Source: Chloroflexota bacterium (GTDB lineage: Bacteria; Chloroflexota; Anaerolineae; Anaerolineales; DRMV01). From it: 14,089 nt of DNA. A program made the translations under genes and the position numbers. Positions 6,458-12,674 of the stretch are shown piece after piece (the first letter of the stretch is position 1; every line of letters starts with the position of its first letter). The stretch is from assembly GCA_013153375.1 (NCBI GenBank), contig JAADEN010000069.1:1-14089 (forward strand), written 5' to 3'. The notes under the pieces were generated by a model. It did not search any database, was not told where the DNA came from, and saw only the letters and a program-made list of their open reading frames with translations.

Positions 6458-6489
6458 CCGCGGGTCGCACAGAAGCGCGCGGCCCGCGG
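6458..6489 (-). other. GC-rich hairpin upstream of tlyA
   Basis: On the minus-strand transcript CCGCGGG (6489-6483) pairs with CCCGCGG (6464-6458), and CGCGC (6481-6477) pairs with GTGCG (6470-6466, one G-U), around a 6-nt loop with one C-A mismatch: a 12-bp stem. No U-run follows, so it is not a clear intrinsic terminator for the lipoprotein gene. It could be a structured tlyA leader, or only a consequence of GC richness. Tandem GCGGCCGC palindromes (6446-6461) adjoin it. Confidence 0.3.
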
Positions 6490-6529
6490 CGCGGCCCGGC
6501 CACCACCGGAGGTTTTTTCCCAAAAATTG

Positions 6530-7594
6530 TCAAGGGCTGGCCGTCGCCGTGGGCAGAGGCGCATCCACGGACGCGGCGCAGCGAAAGCCCAGGTTTACAT
6601 TCCAATAGGACGGGATGGAGCGGTAGCGCACCGAAGCCCGCAGCCACCAGGTGCCGTTGCTCCAGGTGCCGCCGCGCCACACCCGCTCGGCGTACACATC
6701 GGGGTCTTCACGGCCGTCGTTGGGGTCGTAGGGGTAGGGCTTGATGATGGTGCTGGTCCATTCCCACACATTGCCGGCCATGTCCATGACGCCGTAAGGG
6801 CTGGCGCCCTTGGGGTAACTGCCCACGGGCGCGGTGTCCGCGTAGCCGTCGTCGTAGAGGTAGTTGGCCAGGGCCTTGCGGGGGCAGTTGCGGTCGCAGA
6901 AGTTGGCGCGGGTGCCGTCCACGGGGTCGTTGCCCCAGGGGTATTTGCGGCCGTCGGTGCCCCGGGCGGCCTTCTCCCACTCGGCTTCGGTGGGCAGTCG
7001 GCGGCCGGCCCACTCGCAGTAGGTCTTGGCCATGTACCAACTGACCCAGATGACGGGGTAGTCCGCGTACTCGGGGTTGTCGAAGTAGTGCTCCCGGGTC
7101 TCGGAACTGTTGAGATGCAGGGGCGGACACACGCCCGCGTTGAGGCACAGGGCGTACTGGGCGTTGGTGACTTCGTATTTGTCGATCCAAAACGCGTCGG
7201 TGTAGGCCGTGTGTTGGGGCACTTCGGGATACGCGCGGCCGCCCTTCTCGGTGCGCTTGGCTTCGATGTCTTCGGAGCCCATGATGAACTCCCCCGCGGG
7301 GATGTACACCTGCACCATGCCGTCCACGGGCCAGACGCGGGTCGCGCCGGCCTGGGGCTCGGCGGGCGTGGGCGTGGCCGTGGGCGGGGCCGGGGTGGGC
7401 GTGGGCGGGGGAAGGGTCGCGGTGGGCACCGGGGTCGAAGTGGGAACCGGTGTGGCCGTGGCGGGTGGACGGGTCGCGGTCGGCGGAGCCGAGGTCGCGG
7501 TGGCCGCGGACGAGGCGGCAGGGCCTCCGCACGCGGCCAACAGCACGGCCAAAAGCAGCGCCGCCGCCAGCCAGGTCAAACGGGATGCGGACAT
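6530..7594 (-). CDS. Secreted lipoprotein with FGE-sulfatase (SUMF1) domain
   Basis: The 354-residue product begins with a lipoprotein signal peptide: MSASRLTWL, a hydrophobic core, then the lipobox LLAAC with Cys22 as the lipidated residue. Residues about 25-80 are a Pro/Thr/Ala-rich linker built from TATPVPT-like units, likely spanning the cell-surface layer. A formylglycine-generating-enzyme-like (SUMF1) domain follows (about 90-340): FWIDKYEVTNAQY, VSWYMAKTYCEWAGRRLPTE, YPWGN, YGVMDMAGNVWEWTS, RVWRGGTW, and the closing NLGFRCA. The two catalytic cysteines of true copper-dependent FGEs, expected a few residues after RGG(S/T)W, are missing (the segment reads WSNGTWWLRASVRYR), so sulfatase activation is unlikely. 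Such domains often serve as binding scaffolds or as parts of other iron enzymes. A GGAGAG ribosome binding site precedes the ATG. It is divergent from moeA, with its own likely extended -10 promoter. The exact function is unknown. Confidence 0.88.
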   Translation of the reverse strand: MSASRLTWLAAALLLAVLLAACGGPAASSAATATSAPPTATRPPATATPVPTSTPVPTATLPPPTPTPAPPTATPTPAEPQAGATRVWPVDGMVQVYIPAGEFIMGSEDIEAKRTEKGGRAYPEVPQHTAYTDAFWIDKYEVTNAQYALCLNAGVCPPLHLNSSETREHYFDNPEYADYPVIWVSWYMAKTYCEWAGRRLPTEAEWEKAARGTDGRKYPWGNDPVDGTRANFCDRNCPRKALANYLYDDGYADTAPVGSYPKGASPYGVMDMAGNVWEWTSTIIKPYPYDPNDGREDPDVYAERVWRGGTWSNGTWWLRASVRYRSIPSYWNVNLGFRCAASVDAPLPTATASP

Positions 7595-7644
7595 AAGCCC
7601 TCTCCTGAGGCGGGAGTACCGGCCTTGGCGGTCGGCCTGGGAGG

Positions 7645-7653
7645 ATTATACCA
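7645..7653 (-). promoter_or_regulatory. Extended -10 promoter for the SUMF1 lipoprotein gene
   Basis: On the minus strand the sequence reads TGGTATAAT (7653-7645), an extended -10 element (TGn plus a perfect TATAAT). It lies about 50 nt before the ATG. No recognisable -35 is seen at standard spacing, which an extended -10 can tolerate. It directly borders the heptad repeat array. Confidence 0.5.
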
Positions 7654-7671
7654 GTGGGGAGGGGGAGGAGG

Positions 7672-7748
7672 CAGAGGTCAGAAGTCAGAAGTCAGAAGTG
7701 AGAGGTCAGAGGTCAGAAGTCAGAGGTGAGAGGTCAGAAGTGAGTGGT
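7672..7748. repeat. Heptanucleotide tandem repeat, 11 units
   Basis: Eleven consecutive 7-nt units fit the consensus (C/G)AGA(A/G)GT: mostly CAGAAGT, CAGAGGT and GAGAGGT, with GAGTGGT as the last and most diverged. The array is purine-rich on this strand and distinct from the GC-rich surroundings. It fills the centre of the divergent intergenic region between the lipoprotein gene and moeA, with a TATAAT box facing outward on each side. Similar GTCAGAA-type heptad arrays occur between genes in several GC-rich or cyanobacterial genomes. It has no spacers and is not a CRISPR. Confidence 0.9.
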
Positions 7749-7762
7749 GAGGGGCCGCGGGG

Positions 7763-7768
7763 TATAAT
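7763..7768 (+). promoter_or_regulatory. Probable -10 box of the moeA-PBP promoter
   Basis: A perfect TATAAT lies 69 nt before the moeA ATG. The position of a -35 at 17-nt spacing would be 7740-7745 (GTGAGT, 3 of 6), inside the last heptad units. Transcription start would be near 7775. Confidence 0.5.
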
Positions 7769-7837
7769 CGGGTCCGGCGGGACACCGCGCCCGGGGAGGG
7801 CCGACGCCCGTCCATTTCGCAGCACCGGAGCGGAACC

Positions 7838-9799
7838 ATGAGCGTGTATTTGCACGATGTGCCCCTGAGCGAAGCCCTGCGCCGCTGGGAAGACGCGCTG
7901 GCCCGCGCGGGTCTGACGGGTCGCCTGGGCAGCGAGGTCATCCCCCTGGACGAGCGCGCGCTGGGCCGCGTGCTGGCCGAACCCGCGTTCGCGCGCCTGT
8001 CGTCGCCCCACTATCACGCGGCCGCGATGGACGGCTTCGCGACCCGCGCGGCCGCGCTGGCAGGCGCGTCGCCGACCCAGCCCGTGGACCTGCGCTACGG
8101 CGAGGACGCGGTGTATGTGGACACGGGCGACCCGCTGCCCCCGTGGGCCGATGTGGTGGTGCCCATCGAGCAGACCGAGCCCCTGGACGCGGACGGGCGG
8201 CCCGCGGCCGACCCGCGACGCCCGCATACGGTGCGGGTGCGGGTCGCGCTGCCGCCGTGGAAGAATGTGCGGCCCATGGGCGAGGACATCGTCGCCACCC
8301 AGTTGGTGCTGCCCGAGGGGCATGTGCTGCGCCCCGCGGACCTGGGCGCGCTCGCGGCCGCGGGCTTCACCCACCTGACCGTGGCCCGCAAGCCCCGGGT
8401 CGCCATCCTGCCCACGGGCACCGAACTGGTGCCCATCGGCACCGAGCCCCAGCCCGGGGACATCATCGAGTTCAACTCCGTGGTGCTGGCCGCGCAGGTC
8501 AACCAGTGGGGCGGCCAGGCCACCCGTTACCCCATCACGCCCGACGATTTCGACCTCATCCGCGAGCGGGTGGCCCAGGCCGGGGCCGAGCACGACCTGG
8601 TGCTGCTCAACGCGGGCTCGTCCGCGGGCTCCGAGGACTTTTCCGCGCGCGTGGTCGAGAGTTTGGGGGAACTGCTGGTGCACGGCATCGCGGTGCGGCC
8701 CGGGCATCCGGTCATCATGGGGATGCTGCATTTGGGCGACCGCCGGGTGCCCATCATCGGCGTGCCGGGTTATCCCGTGTCGGCCGCGCTCACGGGCGAG
8801 ATCTTCGTCGAGCCCACCCTGGCCCGCTGGTTGGGCCGCGCACCCCACGAGCCCCAGACCCTGACCGCGCACCTGACCCGCAAACTGACCTCGCCGCCCG
8901 GCGACGACGATTATGTGCGCGTGGCCGTGGGCCGGGTGGGCGAGCGCTGGCTGGCCGCGCCCCTGTCGCGCGGCGCGGGCGTCATCACTTCGCTGGTGCG
9001 CGCGGACGGCATCGTGATCGTACCCCGAGGCGTGCAGGGCCTGCCCGCGGGCGCGGAAGTCGAGGTGCGGCTCTACCGCCCGCCCCACGAGTTGGCCCGC
9101 AGCATCCTGGCCATCGGTTCGCACGATGTGGCCCTGGACCTCATGGCCCAATATCTGGCCCCGCGGCGTCGGCGGCTCTCGTCCGCGCATGTGGGCAGTT
9201 TGGGCGGCCTGGTCGCGCTGCGCCGCGGGGAGGCGCACCTGGCGGGCGCGCACCTGCTCGACCCCGAGACGGGCGAGTACAACGCGCCGTATGTGCGCCG
9301 CTACCTGCCGGGCCGTCGGGTCGCGCTGGTCACCCTGACCTATCGGCAGCAGGGCCTCATTGTGCCGCGCGGCAATCCCAAGGGCATCCGCGGGCTGGAA
9401 GACCTCACCCGGCCCGAGGTGCGCTTCGTCAACCGCCAGCGGGGCGCGGGCACCCGCATCCTGCTGGACTATCACTTGGAACGCCTGGGCATCCGGCCCG
9501 AGCAGGTGCAGGGCTACGACCAGGAGGAATACACCCACCTGGCCGTGGCCGCGGCCGTCGCGTCGGGCCGGGCCGATGTGGGCCTGGGCATCGCCGCGGC
9601 CGCGCAGGCCCTGGACCTGGACTTCATCCCCCTGTTCACGGAGCAGTACGACCTGGTGGTGCCGGCCGAGCACTACGAGAGCGAGACCCTGGCCCCGGTG
9701 TGGGAGGTCCTGGCCGACGACGCGTTCCGGGCCGCGGTGGCCGCGCTGCCCGGCTATGACCCTTCCCCCATGGGCCAGGTGCGGTGGGTGGAAGGCTGA
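7838..9799 (+). CDS. MoeA-type molybdopterin molybdotransferase fused to PBP-like domain
   Basis: The 653-residue protein has two parts. Residues about 5-415 are MoeA: SPHYHAAAMDGFA (56-68), TGDPLPPWADVVVPIEQ (96-112), GEDI (148-151), ILPTGTEL (190-197), GDIIEFNS (207-214), LVLLNAGSSAGSEDF (254-268) in place of the usual GGVSVG(x)DY loop, RPGHPVI (287-293) and GVPGYPVSA (308-316). MoeA inserts molybdenum into adenylylated molybdopterin, completing Moco. Residues about 422-645 form a periplasmic-binding-protein-like domain (Pfam PBP_like, COG1910), as found beside ModE-type helix-turn-helix domains: GSHDVALDL, HLLDPETGEYN, GNPKGI, VNRQRGAGTR and AVAAAVASGRADVGLGI. There is no signal peptide, so this domain is cytoplasmic and may sense or deliver oxyanion or a cofactor precursor (inference). 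The fusion is known in Chloroflexota and archaea. GGAG (7827-7830) lies 7 nt before the ATG. No other moa/mob gene is present. Confidence 0.92.
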   Translation: MSVYLHDVPLSEALRRWEDALARAGLTGRLGSEVIPLDERALGRVLAEPAFARLSSPHYHAAAMDGFATRAAALAGASPTQPVDLRYGEDAVYVDTGDPLPPWADVVVPIEQTEPLDADGRPAADPRRPHTVRVRVALPPWKNVRPMGEDIVATQLVLPEGHVLRPADLGALAAAGFTHLTVARKPRVAILPTGTELVPIGTEPQPGDIIEFNSVVLAAQVNQWGGQATRYPITPDDFDLIRERVAQAGAEHDLVLLNAGSSAGSEDFSARVVESLGELLVHGIAVRPGHPVIMGMLHLGDRRVPIIGVPGYPVSAALTGEIFVEPTLARWLGRAPHEPQTLTAHLTRKLTSPPGDDDYVRVAVGRVGERWLAAPLSRGAGVITSLVRADGIVIVPRGVQGLPAGAEVEVRLYRPPHELARSILAIGSHDVALDLMAQYLAPRRRRLSSAHVGSLGGLVALRRGEAHLAGAHLLDPETGEYNAPYVRRYLPGRRVALVTLTYRQQGLIVPRGNPKGIRGLEDLTRPEVRFVNRQRGAGTRILLDYHLERLGIRPEQVQGYDQEEYTHLAVAAAVASGRADVGLGIAAAAQALDLDFIPLFTEQYDLVVPAEHYESETLAPVWEVLADDAFRAAVAALPGYDPSPMGQVRWVEG

Positions 9800-9816
9800 G
9801 CGAAAAGCGAAAAGCG
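9800..9816. repeat. Short heptad repeat (GCGAAAA) right after moeA
   Basis: GCGAAAA occurs twice followed by GCG (2.4 copies), beginning at the first base after the moeA stop codon. The unit length, seven, equals that of the array upstream of the same gene, although the unit sequence differs. Confidence 0.6.
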
Positions 9817-9822
9817 GGGAGC

Positions 9823-9868
9823 AACACAAGACGGGCCTCACGCGGGGCCCGTCTTGTGTTTTATTTTG
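9823..9868 (+). terminator. Strong intrinsic terminator between moeA and thiolase genes
   Basis: AACACAAGACGGGCC (9823-9837) pairs perfectly with GGCCCGTCTTGTGTT (9846-9860), a 15-bp stem with an 8-nt loop, followed by TTTATTTT to 9868 (the run starts within the stem's 3' arm). It ends moeA on the plus strand. The A-rich 5' flank is weaker as a T-run for the minus strand, but the hairpin probably also limits read-through from the convergent thiolase gene. Confidence 0.88.
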
Positions 9869-9889
9869 GCTATACGCAATACAGATGGG

Positions 9890-11086
9890 CTATTCCAGCC
9901 GCTCCACGGCCATGGCCACGGCTTCGCCGCCGCCCAGGCACAGCGCGGCAATACCCCGCTGGAGCCCATAGGTGCGCAGCGCGTGCACCAGGGTGGTCAA
10001 CACCCGCGCGCCGCTGGCCCCGATGGGATGGCCCAACGCGATCGCGCCGCCGTGCACATTGACCTTGGACCAGTCCCAGCCCAGGTCGGCCAGGGCTTTG
10101 CCGTTGGCCAGCACCTGCGCGGCAAAGGCTTCGTTCAGTTCGATGAGGTCCACATCGTCCAGAGTCCAGCCCACCTTGTCCAGTAGTTTGGGTATGGCCT
10201 TGGCCGGCGCGTCGAAGATCCACTTGGGCTCCACCGCGGCGTAGGTGTAGCCCACGATGCGGGCCAGGGGCTGCGCGCCGATGCGCTCGGCATACTCCTG
10301 AGATGCGACCACCACCGCGCTGGCGCCGTCGTTCAGGCTGGGCGCGTTGCCCGCGGTGACCTTGCCGTCCTTGCGGAACGCGGGCCGCAACTTGGCCAGT
10401 TTCTCCAGGGAAGTGTCGCGCCGCGGGGTCTCGTCCTTATCCACCACGGTGACCTGGCCTTTGCGGCCGGGCACTTCCACGGGCACGATCTCCGCGTCGA
10501 ACTTGCCCTCGTCCATGGCCTTGATGGCCTTCATGTGGCTCTCGTACGCGAAGCGGTCCATCTCCTCCCGGGTGATGCCGAACTGCTCGGCGATGAACTC
10601 GGCCGCGTCGCCCATGGCCCAGTCCTCGAAGGGGCACCACAGGCCGTCGTATTGGAGCGCGTCCACCAGTTTGGTGCTGCCGAAACGGAGTTCTCCCATG
10701 CGGCCATAGACCAAAAAAGGCGGACGGCTCATGCTCTCCATGCCGCCCGCCACCATGGCCTGCGCGTCGCCGGCCTTGATGGCCTGCGCGGCCAGCATGA
10801 CGGCCTTGAGGCCCGAGCCGCACACCTTGTTGACGGTGAACGCGCCCAGGGTGGGGGGCAGCCCGGCGAAGATGCTGGCCTGGCGGGCCGGGTTCTGGCC
10901 CTCGCCCGCGGTGACCACCTGGCCCATGATCACCTCTTCGATGTCGTTCGGGTCGGGGATGCCGGCCCGCTCCACCGCGGCGCGGATGACCGCCGCGCCC
11001 AACTGTGGCGCGCGCAAGGGGCTCAGCGCGCCCCGAAAGCGCCCCATAGGGGTGCGCACCGCGCTAAGAATGACCGGATCCGTCAT
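9890..11086 (-). CDS. Acetyl-CoA acetyltransferase (thiolase II family)
   Basis: The 398-residue protein is a full-length thiolase. The nucleophile Cys89 lies in NKVCGSGLKAV, followed by the GGMESMS motif (114-120). The remaining active-site motifs are NEAF (Asn318), GGAIALGHPIGASGAR (His353) and the second catalytic cysteine, Cys383 in LCLGGGEAVAM. In the last motif many family members read CIGGGQG or CIGGGMG, so GGGEA is a mild variant. Known reaction: reversible condensation of two acetyl-CoA to acetoacetyl-CoA, or thiolysis of 3-ketoacyl-CoA, in the cytoplasm. Start: ATG 11086 with AAGGAGGC (11091-11098) just upstream. It lies 63 nt after the HIT gene and may be the last gene of the regulator-HIT-thiolase unit. 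Whether it is biosynthetic or acts in beta-oxidation or butanoate metabolism cannot be told from sequence alone. Confidence 0.95.
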   Translation of the reverse strand: MTDPVILSAVRTPMGRFRGALSPLRAPQLGAAVIRAAVERAGIPDPNDIEEVIMGQVVTAGEGQNPARQASIFAGLPPTLGAFTVNKVCGSGLKAVMLAAQAIKAGDAQAMVAGGMESMSRPPFLVYGRMGELRFGSTKLVDALQYDGLWCPFEDWAMGDAAEFIAEQFGITREEMDRFAYESHMKAIKAMDEGKFDAEIVPVEVPGRKGQVTVVDKDETPRRDTSLEKLAKLRPAFRKDGKVTAGNAPSLNDGASAVVVASQEYAERIGAQPLARIVGYTYAAVEPKWIFDAPAKAIPKLLDKVGWTLDDVDLIELNEAFAAQVLANGKALADLGWDWSKVNVHGGAIALGHPIGASGARVLTTLVHALRTYGLQRGIAALCLGGGEAVAMAVERLE

Positions 11087-11149
11087 GGAAGCCTCCTTCG
11101 TGGGGGTGGGAAAACCTCGCTCGGTGGTCGTCGGAGCCGCGGGGCCGCG

Positions 11150-11662
11150 TCAGGCCGCGGCGGCCCGATGGCGCTGCCACGCGGCCCGCAGTCGCTGGTA
11201 AGTCTGCTCCAGGGCCTCGGGCAGCACCCGCACCTGGCCCACGGTGGTCATGAAGTTGGTGTCGCCCGCCCAGCGGGGCACCACATGCAAGTGCACATGC
11301 TCCGCGATGCCCGCGCCCGCCACCCGGCCCAGGTTCATGCCCAGGTTGAAGCCCTGGGGGTGATACTCGGCCCGCAAGATGACCACGGCCTCCGAGGCCA
11401 GGTCCATCATCTCACTGCGGACCTCGGAAGGCAGCGCGGCCAGGTCGGCCACATGCTCATAGGGCACGATCATCAAGTGCCCGCCGGTGTAGGGGAAGCG
11501 GTTGAGAATGACATAATTGTGTCGGCCCCGAAACAGGACCAAATTTTCCGGCCCGTCTTTGGGCTGCCGGGCGGCCCAACAGAACACGCATTCCCCGTCG
11601 GGCGGACGCCCGGCCTGGCCTTGAATGTACTCCATACGCCACGGAGCCCAGAGGTGTTGCAT
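11150..11662 (-). CDS. HIT-family protein (Ap4A hydrolase/phosphorylase-like)
   Basis: From ATG 11662 the protein has 170 residues. It starts with MQHLWAPWRMEYI, a hallmark of the bacterial HIT subgroup related to mycobacterial Ap4A phosphorylase Rv2613c. CVFC (Cys25, Cys28) is a likely zinc-site half. NRFPYTGGHLMIVPYEHVADL (54-74) is the central HIT segment, and the catalytic triad motif HVHLHVVPRW contains His122, His124 and His126. Expected activity: hydrolysis or phosphorolysis of dinucleoside polyphosphates or a nucleotide conjugate, in the cytoplasm; the substrate is not determined. The frame is open for 110 codons further upstream, but that stretch overlaps the response regulator in another frame and lacks family similarity. 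The ATG lies 5 nt after the stop of the regulator gene, with only a weak GAGTGAG site, so translational coupling is likely. Confidence 0.92.
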   Translation of the reverse strand: MQHLWAPWRMEYIQGQAGRPPDGECVFCWAARQPKDGPENLVLFRGRHNYVILNRFPYTGGHLMIVPYEHVADLAALPSEVRSEMMDLASEAVVILRAEYHPQGFNLGMNLGRVAGAGIAEHVHLHVVPRWAGDTNFMTTVGQVRVLPEALEQTYQRLRAAWQRHRAAAA

Positions 11663-11667
11663 GGCGC

Positions 11668-12420
11668 TCACTCGACAATGGGGGTGGTTTCGAAGTCCTC
11701 GCTGCCGTCGCAAGGCCGCACCCGCGGCGGGTTGCTGTTGCCCTCGTACACATTCAGCAAGTAGCCCCGCCCCCGCACGGTGCGCAGCCAGCGGGGGTTG
11801 CGCGGGTTCTCCTCCAGCACCCGGCGCAGCCAACTGATGTGCACATCCAAAGTGCGGGTGTCGCCCGTGTATTCCGTCTGCCACACCTTGCGGAAGAGGA
11901 CCTCCCGGGGCACCACATAACCCGCGTGTTCCATGAGGACTCGCAACAGGCGGGCCAGCCGGGGGGTCAAATCGTATTCGCGACCGTTGCAATACAGGCG
12001 CCGGTTGTCCAGATCCAGGCGCAAGGGACCGACCTCGAGGCAGCGCCGACCCTCGGCCAGAGCCAGCAAACGGCGCAGCCGGTTGACGATCTTGCGCGCG
12101 GTGAAAGGCGGCGTGAGCACCACATCGGCCACCAACGCCCGCGGCGGCAAGGGCTTGTCGGTCAGCAGCAGTTGGGGCAGTTGCGGCGCATGCTGGCGCA
12201 ACATCCGGCTCAGGCGCCGGCCCGAGGAATTGAAGGAGATGGCATTGATCACCGCCACTTCGGGGTAAGCCACCGAGAGTTGCTCCACGCCCTCGCGGCC
12301 GGTGCGAGCGACCAGCACCTTGAACCCACGCCGGCTCACCATCGAAACCCAGTCGGGGGTCTTGCGGCGGGTGCTCTCCAACCAGAGAACCAGGGGCGTC
12401 GCAGGCGAAGATGCTTTCAT
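11668..12420 (-). CDS. OmpR/PhoB-type regulator with degenerate receiver domain
   Basis: The protein has 250 residues from ATG 12420, preceded by AGGAT with 8 nt spacing. Residues about 8-120 have a receiver-like layout (LVLWLES, then PEVAVINAISFNSSGRRL, ending VVLTPPFTARKIVNRL), but the key positions are altered. The phospho-accepting Asp is Asn59, the acidic pocket is reduced to Glu15, and the usual KPF lysine is Pro (TPPF, 103-106). Residues about 128-225 are a clear winged-helix Trans_reg_C domain: GPLRLDLDNRRLYCNGREYDLT, a recognition region with TRTLDVHISWLRRVLE, then the wing WLRTVRGRGYLL. It probably binds DNA without classical phosphorylation. The C-terminal 25 residues are an acidic, Pro-rich tail. 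A longer start at 12474 would leave almost no leader after the -10 box and is less likely. It precedes the HIT gene by 5 nt. Target genes are unknown; autoregulation of this operon is plausible. Confidence 0.9.
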   Translation of the reverse strand: MKASSPATPLVLWLESTRRKTPDWVSMVSRRGFKVLVARTGREGVEQLSVAYPEVAVINAISFNSSGRRLSRMLRQHAPQLPQLLLTDKPLPPRALVADVVLTPPFTARKIVNRLRRLLALAEGRRCLEVGPLRLDLDNRRLYCNGREYDLTPRLARLLRVLMEHAGYVVPREVLFRKVWQTEYTGDTRTLDVHISWLRRVLEENPRNPRWLRTVRGRGYLLNVYEGNSNPPRVRPCDGSEDFETTPIVE

Positions 12421-12494
12421 CGAAACAAATCCTGACGATGACGCGTCAAACCGTCCCCTCCCGGGCGGGTCCAAAACGATTCCAAGCGGGCTCC

Positions 12495-12503
12495 ATTATA
12501 CCA
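12495..12503 (-). promoter_or_regulatory. Extended -10 promoter for the regulator-HIT(-thiolase) unit
   Basis: The minus strand reads TGGTATAAT (12503-12495), identical to the element before the SUMF1 lipoprotein gene. Transcription would start near 12488, giving a leader of about 68 nt to ATG 12420. No clear -35 is seen. The rest of the 12504-12650 gap shows no gene or obvious motif. Confidence 0.5.
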
Positions 12504-12651
12504 TCCCCGCGGGGTGAGCATCTGCCAGGGCGGTCACCCGCTCCAACGCGGGCGGGAGGGGCCTGAGCGCAGCCCAGAGGCCCGGCCTCGCGCCGCGGGC
12601 GGGCCGAAGAAGGGGTGTCCAATCCAAGACGCCTGGAAGACAAAGCGGGAT

Positions 12652-12674
12652 GAGGCGCGTAAAGGCGCGGCCTC
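12652..12674 (-). terminator. Weak candidate terminator at the end of the sortase gene
   Basis: On the minus strand GAGGC plus GCG pairs with CGC plus GCCTC around CCTTTA, with one bulged C, starting within the stop codon. The downstream tract CATCCCGCTTTGTCTT is only partly T-rich, so efficiency is doubtful. Confidence 0.25.

Noticed and set aside
6528..6533. Perfect TTGACA on the minus strand at the end of the lipoprotein gene, as a tlyA promoter.
   Set aside because: No -10-like hexamer at 15-19 nt spacing.
7672..7748. Possible CRISPR or minisatellite gene.
   Set aside because: Units are 7 nt, contiguous and without spacers, with no cas genes; it is a simple tandem repeat.
7706..9841. 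A 711-codon open frame on the minus strand opposite moeA.
   Set aside because: The translation is His/Arg/Gly/Gln-rich low-complexity with no family similarity; it is a GC-content shadow of moeA.
11663..11992. 110-codon upstream extension of the HIT protein.
   Set aside because: It lies in another frame of the regulator's winged-helix region, and the family start MQHLWAPWR is at 11662.
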